DNA from: Atrichornis clamosus
Taxonomy: Eukaryota; Chordata; Aves; Passeriformes; Menuridae
Length of the DNA: 64,000 bases
Assembly: GCA_013400975.1 (NCBI GenBank)
Contig: WBMZ01010917.1
Coordinates: 248,001-312,000, forward strand
Direction: 5' to 3'
Part shown: positions 47,156-60,577 of the stretch, one piece after another
Numbering within the stretch: the first letter of the stretch is position 1
Layout of the letters: the number at the start of each line of letters is the position of its first letter
The notes under the pieces: generated by a model
Database searches by the model: none
Told to the model about the DNA's origin: nothing
What the model saw: the letters and a program-made list of their open reading frames with translations, nothing else
Made by a program: the position numbers and the translations under genes

Positions 47156-47160
47156 AATGT

Positions 47161-47740
47161 GCTCAATAAATATCACAGATCAAGCTCGAGAAAAAAAATT
47201 GTCAATATATATTTTCCCATTGGAAAAATGGTGCTTTTATCAAAAAAGGTTGTAATTGTACAAGAAAGTGTTGATTGTGATGAAATTTTCATTTGAGAGG
47301 GGGAAATAAACAACAGAACTGAAACCTACTGAAGAACATCAACAATGGCAAAATTATCTCTTATGAAAACCAGTAACTACAGCAAATACTCTGTATCTCT
47401 CAAAAAAGAGAAGAAAAAACTTGTTCAAGATTGTTCCAAAGAAAGTCTGCCATAGGAAACTTCTAAATTCACCATCAGTTTTGATTCAAAATCCAAATTT
47501 TTCTCTGAAGAATAACCTAATACTGCTTTTGTGGGATCTAGTCTGTGAAGAACATGGGCAGGGGGACTGCTCAGGGTCCCCATTCAGCCATGTCCTTGCA
47601 TCTGTGCCTTTCTCTGCATCTCTAGAGAAATTTGGAACTGCAGGAGGGATTGACCAAAAGGGTTTCCTTCCTGGAGACATACACCATGCTTTGCGATTTC
47701 ACTGAAGGTCCTTCAAGATACTTTATCATTTCTAGATGTA
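47161..47740. other. noncoding interval
   Basis: AT-rich flank of the LTR. Nothing was recognised. Confidence 0.5.
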
Positions 47741-47905
47741 GAACCATAGACTGATTTAAGATGACTTCTATAGGTCACCTCTACAAACCTTCTGCTTAGT
47801 GCAAAGCTACCTTCAAAATTAAGTCAGATTGCTCAGGGACATTTCCAGGTGAACTTTGAGTAACTCCATGGATGGAGATCCCACAGCCTCCGTGGACACC
47901 AATTC
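47741..47905 (-). mobile_element. CR1 LINE 3' end, highly diverged
   Basis: GAACCATAGACTGATTTAAG, then GGTCACCTCTACAAACC and CATGGATGGAGATCCCACAG. It matches the CR1 3' order only loosely, so it is an old copy. Confidence 0.65.
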
Positions 47906-48749
47906 AAATGTTTGATCAAAGTACATGCATTGGCATATATAAACAGTTCTGTTATTTGTCTGCTTGTTTTCAGAATTAAATTATTTTAGGTTTTACATAA
48001 TTCTCCCTTAAAACTTAGAAATCGATCTTTTTCCCCATTTTGCCTTTATGTACCAGAAGATGAACATTTCTATATCCTGTTGCATCTGAGATCTGGAATT
48101 TCAAGAAAAGAGTGAAATATTTGGAAATTAATCACATTCTCCCCATTTCCTCTTTTTTTACTTTGTCCTCTCCTTTCTCTTAATCCAGGGTGCAGAATTT
48201 ACCACTAAAAGAAAGAATTCTCTCACCAGAAATGTCTCCAGGTGAAATGTACAAATTAAATGGAAAAAACCCCACATCACAAATTCTTTCAGGTTAGAGA
48301 GTTATTACAAAGACAGGTTAATATTTTCCTTTCAATTTTGAAGTTTGGCTGAAAGATAAAACGAGCAGAATTTTGCAGACAACAGTTGAGTCCTTCTTGT
48401 TTTTAAGAATGGCCTTGGCATCTTATTGCACGTTCTTAAAAACTTCAGTAAATATTTAAATTGTATTGTTTAAAAATTAATACAGCAGGCATCCCTGGTG
48501 AACTGAAATAATTGAGCCTCTAGGCACCCCTGTCATGATGCAGCTAATTAGAATAATATCAGAGAAATGCAGACCAAAGAATAAACTTCTAATACTGGCT
48601 CCACAGGAAATTATAATCCACTGGTTTCTTTGAGATCCTTTGATTTTTCCTCAGGTGCTGGAAGTACCCAAGTACAAAGGTAGGCATTGAAAGCAACAGG
48701 CCTGATGTTTTACACTGCACTCATCTCCCATGTATTTTGTTTCCTCTTC
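47906..48749. other. noncoding interval
   Basis: AT-rich. Nothing was recognised. Confidence 0.5.
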
Positions 48750-49030
48750 TCCTCAGCAACTGGTGATAGGCCAAAGGGAAATGATATCACATTGCACCAA
48801 GGGAGGTTTAGGTTGGATATTAGGAAAAATTTCTTTCCTGAAAGTGTGGTTAAATATTGGAAGAAGATCCCCAGGGAAGTGGTGGAGTCACCACCCTGGG
48901 AAGTGCTCAAAAAATGGGTGTATGTGTCACTTTCTGATATGGTTTAGTGGGCATGGTGGTATTTGGTTGAAGGTTGGAATTGATGATATTAGAGGTCTTT
49001 TCCAACCGTGACGATTTTATGAATCTATGA
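48750..49030 (+). mobile_element. CR1 LINE 3' fragment
   Basis: One frame reads [20 protein letters not shown], the ORF2 C-terminal block. The tail is decayed (GATTTTATGAATCTATGA). Plus strand, AAGTTGG/CCAAGATCATC subfamily judging by its 3' end (AGAGGTCTTTTCCAACC). Confidence 0.93.
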
Positions 49031-50999
49031 GTATTATCTGCTTTCTGTTGGGAAAGTCCATTTCTCTTTTTATTAGCTTGGGAATTTGTTCTGTTTCACT
49101 TACTTGCATAAAAGATAAAACCTCTCCAGATGTGGAACATGCAAGAGCTGCAGGTGCTACCCTCATGGGTCCCACTGGTGTCACTTAGTGTCACTGAGAG
49201 GTCACTTGGGACAAATTTGCCTCACAATCACTACCTGCATGTACAGACACTGCAAGAAGAGCACGTTGTGCCTGTGCAGGTCGGACACACATCTGGTGAT
49301 CACAAAGGCCTGGTGGCTGGAGTGAGTTGCCATGAATGAGGTGCACAACCTCAGTGAAGCTGGATCTCTCTTCTCACTGCAATATTTTCCCCATAGTTCT
49401 CAAGAGAGCATCAGAATATCTTTCTCTCTCTTCTCCAGCATGCCTTCTGCTTCAAAATCCATATTTTCCATTGCTAGCTGAGAACATGCTGGCCCTGTTG
49501 CCCCACAGAGAGGAGGAGAACCCTCTCTTGCTCCCCAGCTCTGTGTCTCCAAGCAATTAATTCATTAATTCATCACAGCAGAGAGAACTCAGACTGGTGG
49601 CAGTCAGCCCACATTCTGTTTATCTTTTTGGCCATAAAAATCATAAAAATCCCACTGCTGTGGAGGCATACTATCTACTCTGAGACTGGATTCCTCTGCC
49701 CCAATTATTTTTTGACTGCCCTACTGTCTAAGATGACCTTGCCTAAGCAAGGACTGGCTTGGAGTAAATAAAGCAATAAATACTGTATCTCAACAGTCCC
49801 AGTGAGGTCACCCATGGTGATTTCTACTGGCTGCCCTATGGAATTGTGTGGAGATGTGGGTCTCTGCTCTCCCTATAATTGGAAAAGAGTGAGGAGAGAC
49901 TCCTTCAACAGAAAAGACCCTCTGCTTCCCCAAGCCTGTTTAAGCAGAATTTCTGCTGCAACTCAGCAGCTTTTCTCGTGTAAGATGGGTTGCAGTTCTC
50001 TGAAATGCTATGTCTCTCCTGCACCTGAAATTCCAGTCTCATCTGGGCTTTTTTCTATGGTGTCAACATTCCCTCTGCATGGTCTGTTAAATGTAAGCTG
50101 GGTAGTCAGGAAACAACTGAACGTTTGTTATAGCAAATGAGGCAATAAATGTCTGAGGTTATGACGGGCAGAAGAGTCAAGGTATTTATCAAATTGCCAT
50201 GGGACATAGCTTTGCCAAGCATTAAGTAATAAACTTTCAATTATCATCTTTACACTCCTAGTGCAGAAGGCTTCTGAGATCAGATTTGGTTTTGATGGTT
50301 CAAATAAGATCAGAGGTGAAGCCATTTTTCTCTGTGAGCAGAGAGGTGATGCATGCCCCTGTGTGTGTTTGTGTACTGTGCTTCTACAGTTCTCTGTTAC
50401 TCTTTCCCCCCCCCCCCCCCTTTATTTTGGTACTTCTCATTTTTATCTGTGTGCCTCGGGACTTTCTCCAACTCTGGATTAACTGACCTACATGCTGATA
50501 GTGAGGATTTTAGGATAATCCACTAAATGGCTCTTAGAAAGGTACTTACCTTTAGATTCTGAAAGATTATTGTGCTTTGTTATTGTTGTTGTTATCATTG
50601 TAGTATCATCCTCTGCCTGGTATGTACTTCCCAGCTGTATATTGACTTCTCTATCATATCTTCCTTATGGAATAAGAGAGGATTTTCCCTTCTGTTGACA
50701 CCTGGTTTGACATGCTCTCTGTCAAAACACAAGCTGTGTTTAATGTTCAACCTGTCCTTGATTTCAGTAAAAGTCAAGTCAAGCTCAGATGAACTTTTTT
50801 GTAGAAGATGAGTTTCTGTGTCCGTTGATGAAGAAAAATGCTCAAGGAAAAAAATCCTCAAAATCCTCAGTAGTTAACAAAACTAATGTTCTAAAGTAGT
50901 TGCTTAGATCAAAAAGACATGTGGGAAAGACAGTGAAAAACTCATGCAAGCAGATCACTACTGAGCAAACCAAAAGGCAAATCAGAGGTAAAAAATAGT
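49031..50999. other. noncoding interval
   Basis: No transposon is recognised. It contains a run of 15 C (50406-50420) and a small doubled ATTAATTC (49556-49571). Confidence 0.5.
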
Positions 51000-51266
51000 A
51001 AGACGGGAGATTGAGGTTGAATATTAGGAAGAAATTCTTTACTAGTAGGGTAGTGAGGCACTGGAACAAGTGGCCCAGAGAAGCTGTGGATGCCCCATCA
51101 CTGGAAGTGTTCAGGCCAGGTTGGATGGGGCTCTGAGCAACCTGGTCTAATGGAAGGTGTCCCTGCACATGTCAGGTGGGTTGGAACAAGATAATCTTGA
51201 AGGTCCCTTTCCACCCAAACCGTTTTATGATTCTATGACTCTATGATTCTATTATTCTATGATTCA
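51000..51266 (+). mobile_element. CR1 LINE 3' fragment with expanded octamer tail
   Basis: It starts in a GAATATTAGGAAGAAATTC block and ends in five consecutive 8-bp units (51223-51262: TTTTATGA, TTCTATGA, CTCTATGA, TTCTATTA, TTCTATGA), against one or two in the other copies. Plus strand. Confidence 0.95.
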
Positions 51267-51624
51267 GCTTGGGGAAGAACTGCCTGGGAGCCAGGGTGTT
51301 ACTCCACAGGACTGGAAGGATTTTTTCTGACTCCTTTTGTCTCTAAAATTATGTTACAGGCCTAGAGGGCCCTTTAGTTTGATCATTCATGGATGTGTTC
51401 ATGGTGACCTCTGTTCTGTAATTTTCTCCTCATCTGCTCTTAGCAAACATTTCACTGTCTACACGTAGTTGTAGAATAAGGATAATGATGTAAGTTTACT
51501 TCCCAGGGGAACGTGGAAATGAGGCACTGCTTAAGCTCCCATTTGATGGGTTTTGTAGAATCACTAAGTTTTGGCACTGATATATTTTCCCTACTGCTAG
51601 GAATAGAAATGAAATACAGTGTCT

Positions 51625-52078
51625 TATACCAGAGGTGAAGGGCTTAGAGTGGAAACCAGCTGAGAAGTGGCTGAGGTCTCTTGGTCTGTTCAGCCTGGAT
51701 AAGAGGAGACTGAGGGGAGACCTCATTGCAGGCTACAAGTTCCTCACAAGGGGAAGCGGAGGGGCAGGCGCTGATCTCTTTTCTGTGGTGACCAGTGACA
51801 GGACCCAAGCAAAGGGCCTGAAGTTGTGTCAGGGCAGGTTTAGGTTGGAAATTAGAAAAAGGTTCTTCACCCAGAGGATGTTTGAGCACTGGAACAGGCC
51901 CCCCAGGGGAAGTGGCCATAGCATCAAGCCTGACAGAGTTCAAGGAGTGTTTGGTTAACACTCTCAGGTGCATGGTGGCATTCTTAGGGTTGTCCTGTGA
52001 AGGGCTAGGAGTTGGACTCAATGATCCTTGTGGGTCCCTTCCAACTCAGGATATTCTAGAATTCTATGGTTCTATGAG
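51625..52078 (+). mobile_element. CR1 LINE, 0.45 kb to 3' end
   Basis: Decayed ORF2 C-terminus ([20 protein letters not shown] in one frame) through the 3' UTR to ATTCTATGGTTCTATGA. Same subfamily as 19018-19478 and 36858-37178, and only 0.36 kb downstream of another plus-strand CR1. Confidence 0.95.
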
Positions 52079-55000
52079 AGTCTTTATGCATGAACATTCA
52101 TAAATTTGCTCAGAAGAGGCCACACGTGGCCAGTTCCTAATGACATATTCCAGAGTCTTTTTAGCCAACCTTCAAAATTATCTAAAGCTTGGAAACTAAT
52201 TTTTCTCTTCTTCAGAGTTTATACTCTTCCCATCTTATTTTTACACAGTGCTGTTGTAATTTTTAAGACCTGCTATATCTGGAATCAGCTGCACCACCTG
52301 GCTGCTTAGCCAGCAGTTCACAAACTAGCCTTGTAAAATCAGACTCTTTGAAAACATACTCGTTAAAAAGCAGGCTTCCTCAGAAGCTTTCTAGTGTACT
52401 GAATTCCCACTGAAATCCAATGTGTTCCTTTATACCTCCAAAATGGCTGGTGATTTCAGAGGGAGTCTGTGATATGCTGGTACAACCCTAACAGCTGTAG
52501 TATCACTAAAAGGATTATTCCAGAGAAAGGCTGTGTCATAAATGAGATGTACAAAGACTGGAACTTGCAGCTGCAGCTTGCTAACTGTGCCTGCTGCCAA
52601 AAATGGTACTCCCCAGGAAAGTCCTAATCTCTCTGAATTTATGGTTTTCCTTTCAAAATACCCAAATTTTAGAAAGTTTAGAAATAAAGGGTATCAGTAA
52701 GAATTTTTGTTGGCTTTTAAATTGATGGGGTTTCATATGATGAAGTCCCTGAGAGGTGAATGACAGTAGTGAGATGTCTGGGGGTTAAAGAAACAATCAC
52801 CCTCATGTCTTTTCTGTCCCTCTATGGGTAGTTTTTGCCCCACCAGCCAAGGAGAGAAGGGTGGGAGGTATCTGTCGTTCACATCAGAGTTCTGTTTATT
52901 AGATGAGATATTGATGAAAGTGATTTTTCACTAAAGAAGTGTGTTGGAAACTCACAGCACACATATCTTCTGCAGCCTGTGCTCCAGCAGGCAAACTTCA
53001 GTTTGAGGGCTGGGAGTGACAGACAAGGACTGCTAAATTGTCAAAGCCAAGAGAATGAATTTAAATTTAGGAATTGCCAGGCAAGGCATAAGGCGGGGAC
53101 ACATAGTAGTAAACAAGTGTTGACTGTGTTTAAGCCATGTATCTCCACTCTGATCCTTAGGGTGTTTCCTTCAGTCCCCAAACCCTTTACAGCCTTTGCA
53201 ACCAACATTTTGGGCTTGAGGTGAAAGCACTCCTAGACACTGTGTTTGAGGTGCAGTTTGCTCTTTTCCATATGCTTTAAGCATGTCCAGAAGATGTTTT
53301 CTAGACTAGGACTCTCATGGGACATCATCAAAAAGTTGCATGTTTTGAAGCTGCCCTGTCCCATTCCCCTGGGAAATGGGACATAGGTGCTCAGCCCAGC
53401 CAGAATTATGTCAGCTGGACCTTATCCAGAACTGCAGGTACCAAGAGAGTTCTGATGGTAAAAGCTCAGGTAAGGCACTGGATGGAGTGGAAGGAAGCAA
53501 GCAAGTAGACTAGTTCCTGACCTTAATTTTTGCATAGTAGGGTTATAAATACCCAAACAATTTTGGTCTTCTGGATTTTAAATGTTTGACAAATTTGGGC
53601 ACTTTGTTATGCCAAGAAAACAAAAAAAATCCATAAGAAACAAGATGGAGTTTAGTTTTTCTGCAGAAGTTTCTACAGGCACATCAATCTGAATGGAAGA
53701 GAGGTTGAATCACGTTGATTTTTCTTCACAAGCGGTTTCTTCAGATTTAAAACAGGGTTTTTGTCAAGTTCCAAGGGTTAATTGCATATTGCTACTCTGT
53801 CTTGATAGGCTTTATTAAATTTGGTCTCTAATCTAAGCCTGGTACTCTCAAAACAGAAATTAAAATTTTATCAGACAAATACAAACCAAAAAGAAGAAAA
53901 TGCAAGTTTTTCAAATTCTTATCCAAAACAAATTCCTGCCCATTTTTTCATCTATATGTCTAATGATGGATCCCCAACATACTTTAAAAACAAGAGGATA
54001 TTTTGAAATTGGTTTTTTAAATCTTTTTCTTAATGCTGTTGTAAGGATTTGATTAAGGAAAGTGTATAGTTTGTTTCAGAGCAGAATTTCAAATTGTCAT
54101 TGAGCTGAAACGATCAATAATAAAATCCAGCTCAAACTGTGAGTCTTCTGATGCTTTTCTAAATGAAATCCGCATGTGTCAGGGATATTTTTATCCCTCT
54201 GACACAGAAATAATGTTTTTCAGAAGCCTTGGCTGCAGAAATAATGGCTTATTATACAAGAACAGAAAAGGACAAGATATTTTAAACATATAGTGGGAAA
54301 CATCATCCAGTGTTATAAGTAGGCACAAACCCCCTTGATCCCAGTCACACGGCACACTATTCACTGGCTGAACACCTGACTGATGAGGAATATTCCAGAT
54401 ACCATGTTGTTCAGGTTCCATGCTGTTTGATAAGTAATGTTCTTTGTACAACATCAGCCCACAAACCCATTCAGCTTGACAAGTTCATGAGAACGCTTTT
54501 TGTAATTTTTCAGAGTCATTTTTATCTCCTGATCTTAATAGTGACATGTAGTCATATGCAAAAAAAATTGAAAATTGCCATTTTGCTGCTTTGGATGAGA
54601 GGGGGAACCTTTTCTGGAGAAAGTTTTATTGATAGCCAAATTTGTAATGTTTCATATGTGAGATGCAGAACTGAGAAGTTATTTTTCACTTCTACAGACA
54701 CAGACATTTTTTTCTGGCTTAGCATGGACTTGAAATACGATTATGTGAAATGAGTAGGTTTCAGTAGAATCACATGTTATGTCTTAGTATATCCTTACTT
54801 TGACCATGCAAATAGAAACAAGCTTTCTATCATGAAAAGCAAACAAAAAAATAAATTGCAATTACCACACAAGTTATTGCAAGTAGTTCTAGCTAAAGGA
54901 GAGACAACTGGAAAGAGGGGTAAATATGGAAATCTACGTTGTGCCAAGGGTGTACAATGTTAAATGTGTGGTTTAGCCTGCAAAGAATTTATTTCTACTG

Positions 55001-58000
55001 AAGTTGCTTTTAAATTTTACAGGTATCGTATCAAAGTTCACTTGATGTTTCAGATGTTCAACAGCAAGTTTGTGTGAGAATCTAGATCATGAAAATAATA
55101 ATAGTATTCTGCCCTCTCTAGTGCGTGTAGTGTTGATAAAGTCTTAACAGTGACCTCAGATGCAACTTTGAATAAGAAGACAGATCCAGCTGTTTCTATT
55201 TTCTCATTTTTCTGATATCCCCAAATAGTTGTTTAACGTTCACAAAGCTGTTCTCTTGACACCAGTATAACCAGAATTTTACCCAACATCCTTACTTTTA
55301 CTGCAGTCAGTATATTCCAGGAATCACTGGGCTATTACTCAGTGTGTGATGTTGTCTTTGCTGCCAAAATTTTATCTCAGAAGACACACAGATGGCCCAC
55401 TTCTGCATATAAATACAAAGTAAAGAGTGCTGGAGCAGCCTGAAGCGTGTTCATCCTGTGGGACTCGTGTCCTGCAAGCAGGGCTCTGACCCAGACAACA
55501 CAACTCTCCTTTGCAGGATCAGAGTGAGATCCTAGGCCAGGTGAAAGGTTGATCCTGGCCCGAATTTGATGTTCTTACCTAGCAGGCTGAGTGCTGCTCA
55601 GCTGTTATAAACCATGAAACACACACTCAGGAAATGCTCTCCCATCATCTGTCTCTGCTAGCAGGGTGGAAACACGACTGCTTTTTCCTCATGACAGAAG
55701 TGTAAATAATACTTGGGTCTCCTGTCTTCATCTGCTTCATAGTGATATTTATTCAAAATGCAGAAGAACAGAACATTTCACGACTTGCTATTTATGGCCC
55801 AATGAAATCATGTGCCTGCCATAGTTTGTTCCGTCTGTTTTCCTCATTTTCTGTGCTGTGTAAGAACTGAATTTCATGGATGTCTGGCTGCTAATAGGAG
55901 GATTAAATCAGAAATCCAGAATGAATATTTCTGAGTGAATTCTGAGTGAATATTTCAGAATGAATACCTCAAGTTCATGATTGTGATTAAAACTCCAAAG
56001 ACTTGTTAAAACTTTCCCCTTGATATCACATAATTTTTTCAAATTTTAATTTTTTTTTTTTTTTCCAAAAATGGGATCTTGTGAGGCACTGAAAGCTGAT
56101 GTTGATGATGATAACATGAATAGGAGAAAATAAGCCTCTATTTTCTTGCCCAGAATGATAGACCATCATTCCTGGGGAAGACGTGACTTGCTGCTTTGCT
56201 ACTTTGTTCCAATAATAATTCACATTTCTTTAACCCAGAGGAGCACCAAAGTGTTCTTAAATATACAAATATCTCATTACTTTCTATCATTTGAAGAAAG
56301 AAGTTATTTTATAGCATGAAAACTGGAAATTGGTTTGAAACAGACTATATGGCAGTGGAAAGTGTATAAGCATAAAAATTCAATTCCCTATGTTGGGAGT
56401 TAGAGGAAAGGAACTTCTCCCTGTGAATGGAGAGGACTTATTTTCATGGTATAATTTCTGATTTTATTTAATCTTACCTTTCTTTTTCATTCAGTCCTTA
56501 GAAATTAGGAAACTATAAAAATGACAAAAATTCAATTTAAAACTACTTAGAGTGATTAGTGTGATGTTCATGCATGAAGTCCTTACATCAAAGTTTTGGG
56601 TACATTTTAAAATTTTTTTTTGTTTGTTTGTTTGAGGTATTAAGTCTGTAGGTCAAAGTTACATTTAGATGCCTAGCAATATATTTTGTCTGATAAGTAT
56701 GTAATTTGACATTCCAATTCCTTTAAGAAGATTTTGAATTGTGTTTTGGAGAGCAGTGGAATCTAGGAGTTTAAAATTTAGAGTATCAAATGCATCTTAG
56801 GTGTCTGAAGAAGGCGTGGATATTCTAGTGGTATTTCTGAGGCAGGTATCTACCTCTTGATCAATACCCATTTTCCAGAAGTGGGATTTCTCATCTGTCT
56901 TTAAGAAGCTGCATCAGAGGTAAGCACTGAGATTCTCCTGCTAATCTGTGGAGACAAAGAGTGTGACTCATTTCAGTGTAAAATGGATGTGGAGAAGTGG
57001 GTCAGGGGAAATGCTTTCTAAAAGTAGCCACGTTTTGGTTTCTTTTTTCCTCTTTCGTAGACAAGCAACCCATATGTAGAAATAGACAATGTATGTACCT
57101 AAAATAGGTGAGGTGGGTTTCAGTTTGAGAATGGGATGCCTTCCCACATCGAGACACCTCCATTCTGTTGTTAAGGCATTGTGTGTAGACATCCAAATGT
57201 TCAAGCTTCCATAACACCTAAAGAGATGCAGTCAGTAGAGGCTGAATTGGTTCACCTGGGTGGCTGTTTCAAGCTGAGTTCAATCACATTCTAGGCTTTA
57301 TTTTATTGCAGACTTTAGAAGAAACACTTTAGAAGAAACACTTGCCTAGCCATAAATGTATGTTGTCATTTGAGAGGCTTTAAGATGCCTCATGTGATAT
57401 TTAGCTGCTGCTTCCAAAGAAAACAAGACTCTCCTACATTGTAGGCAAACTGACAGTTGAGAATAATTGTCTTATTTTATATCTTAAGGGGTGTAAAATG
57501 ACAGTAGATCTCTATGTTTAGGCATTGGAACGTCTCCCTAGGTGTCTAATTGCTGTTGAAAATAGAGCTTTAATAATTTCATATCTAGTGTCAAGGGTGA
57601 AAATAGTAATGGTTTGACAGTGGCATTTGAGTCTGCGAGATGTTCTAAATAACCATTTTCCCAAAGTATCTTACATAGATATAAACATTCTCAGGGGGCA
57701 AATTGAGAGGCAAAATGCCACTGCTTCTAAAAAGGCAATAAAAACACCCTGGAGGCCCTCTGTTCATTGTGTTGTGTTGATTTTCAGATCAAATCTGAAA
57801 TGTTTGCTTGCACAGCAAGCTAGTGCCTGAAATTCAAAGTGAGATGCAAACATGAAGCTACTTTCAGCTCTGCAGGCCCATCATCACTTCTACTGTGAGT
57901 TCTGAAAATAAAATTATGCCTCTGACAAAAGTCATATGGAATTTTTAAATTGGCTAGACCCTCTACAACAGAGGTAAAATGAGGTCATAAGAAATTTGAG

Positions 58001-60423
58001 ATATTTGCTCGGTTTTGTAAAGCTGCATACAGCACTGAATGCCCTGCAAATACTCCTGGTGTTCTCCGTGTTGACTGCCTTTCTAATAATAAAACCAAAA
58101 CCAACAAGGGTTGAGAATTTGATTGTGGGACACCAGAAATTATTAATCTCTTACCAAGAATTAGGCTATGAAAAACCCACAGGAAGAGAGCAGACGTTTG
58201 TACTAAATGCATCTGCTCCGAACAGGGTTGTTCATGATGTGAGTTTTATTTAGATGTTGATGTACCTATTTTAGTTACAGCTTTCGGCTTAACTATATTC
58301 ACTTGACTTCAAGTTCACACACACTTCACTATCTTGTTTGGAGATAGAGAGAAAGCCCTCTCCTTGTTTTAATATAGATGCTTGATCTGGGCCTGACATT
58401 CATGTTAATTCATGCTCTTAGTGCCTCTCCTAAGCTGAGTCTTCATTCTCAAGAATTCAGGGATGTTCCCCGTGAGGAGTGTAAATACCAGGAACTCAAA
58501 AAATTAGCAACATCAGGATTTGGAGGCTAGTCCTCTACAGATAATTCAGTTATTTAGGAAATACTGTCAATACTTTTCAAAATGACACTTTATTTCAAAC
58601 TGGTAAGAAGAAAATGATCTGATAAGTTGCCATGTGTCTGTGGAAATCTGAATAGTATTGTTTACAGGTTGGCATAAAACCAAAAATTTAGGATGACTCT
58701 CATCCTTGTTTGCAAAAGGTCATTTCTTTGAATAAGTGTTTCATCCAAAATGCTGTCCCAGTTTCAGCTTGAGTGGTGAAATTTCCTCTGCTCATAGGCG
58801 ACCCCTCTGCTTCTGACCATGTTTAATTCTTTCTGAATTCCTGGCCAGGAGCACCTGAAGTTGTTTCATTTTTTAGCCCTGTGGCTTGGTGTGAGACTGT
58901 GTAATTACAGTGTTGTACACGATATTGCTGTGATATAGACTTTCCTCAAGATATTCTTGCCCCTGGATTTGCACTGTATTAGTGAAATGGGAGCAAAATC
59001 ACCAAAATGACACCTTTGCTGGCTGCACATTTGTCATGGTGTTGGGTGCATTGCTTCATTTTGCTGAAATTATCCCACACAATATAGTAAGGTCTAGCAG
59101 AAAACATTTTCATTTCATTTCTTTCAGGCAGAGTTGCATCTTTCCATCTGATCTTTTCTAAAACTTTATGAAAATATCCAACTAGACCAATGGATGCCTT
59201 CATATAGTGGATTTTGAATGCATATCTAATGTTCTAAAGAAACATGAGAAAGTGTGCTGGTAAACTTTCTGTCGTTTCTGAAATGACAAAGCAGGATTTT
59301 AGTATGGGAAAGGCATGTAGCTGGGAGAATTACTCCACAATTCTCAAATTTACAATATTTTGCCTTGTAAAGAGTTCTCATGTGATGGTTTCCTCAAATC
59401 TTTTCCCATCTCTTGCTTATTTGAGTATATATATTTATACGGAAGATGCTGGAGTTTTTACAAAATTGCAGTATTTTGTGTGTTCACAAATCTGGTTCTG
59501 GTTCTCGTTCTGGCTGCTGATGGAAACTGTGTGTCTGCATTACCTAAACCAGAAAGGAATGAAACAGAGCTCCAAGATAACTAGCTTTAATCTGTGCAAA
59601 CTAGTGAAAGTAGTCATCACTGCTTTATTGTTAACAGCCCAGTACCCAAAACGTGCTCAGTACTGCTATGTGGCAGTGACCAAGAACAACAATTAAATGT
59701 CCCTGATTTTTTTCTGATTATTTCTCCAATAAGGCAGAGAGTGTCTCTGTGGATACAGAGCTTTGACAAAGGAAGTTTAAAAAAACCCAAAACAACAAAC
59801 CGTGACCCAAAACAACAATAAAACAGGTAATAAAATTACCCCTTCTTTACTTTGCTTGTCATGGATAACAGTCTGACAACAAAATTAGGAAGGGCATTCG
59901 AGTAGATCTAAGAGGAAGAACTTCACTTCGATGTTGTGAAGATGTGATATCTGTACAGCCTTGTCCTCACAGTCTCCAGATTTCTATGCCTGATGGGGTT
60001 TCTCACGTGAATGTCCATATGAAATTCCTTCTACCAACTACATTCTATCCCTAGCTTTCTCCTGTGACTTGCTAGAGTTGGGATAGAGTGAAGAGGAGCC
60101 AAGTCTGGTTTTGTTATCAATGACTCTGTATTGCCTTCATTCTCCAATGATTGTTACTGGAACTGCTGCTCATATTTTTTATATTTTGCAGTAGTGTTGA
60201 TCTTATAATGAAAAAAATTATTAAGCCTTTGATGCCACACGTCTCTGCCTCAGCTTCTGGACTGAACATAATGTTAAAATTCTGCTGCTTCCAGCTTCCG
60301 GATTTGCTGTTGGCATCTTCTAAGAGGACTATCCTGTGTACAGTCTTGCCTGAAAGAGGAGTTAGGAGAGAGCTCAGACAGTTACCTGGACCAAGAAGAT
60401 GAAGCCTTCCACACTTTGTTTAT
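52079..60423. other. 8.3-kb interval without recognisable transposons
   Basis: AT-rich sequence with no CR1 or LTR that I can see. It holds a T run (56051-56064), a 14-bp tandem duplication (57312-57339) and an AAAACAACA reiteration (59785-59818). The longest frame (59244-59696, 150 codons) is unfamiliar, lysine/asparagine-rich at its end and lacks splice context. I see no exon. Confidence 0.5.
57312..57339. repeat. 14-bp tandem duplication
   Basis: ACTTTAGAAGAAAC occurs twice head to tail. Confidence 0.95.
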
Positions 60424-60577
60424 AAGGCACTTTAGAATGGGTTGCCCTGAGAAGCTGTTGATGCCCCATCCCTGGAAGGGCAGGTAGGAGGGGCTGTTGA
60501 GACAGCTGGTCTAGCTGATGCCTCTGTCCGTGATAGAGGAATTGGAACTTCCATTCCTCTTCTACGATTCTATGACA
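60424..60577 (+). mobile_element. CR1 LINE 3' end, diverged
   Basis: A TTTAGAATGGGTTGCCCTG block, GATGCCCCATCCCTGGAAGG and a tail CTACGATTCTATGACAG. Plus strand. Confidence 0.85.

Noticed and set aside
59244..59696. 150-codon plus-strand frame
   Set aside because: No similarity I recognise, biased composition, no promoter or splice signals, and overlapping frames. Expected by chance in 64 kb.
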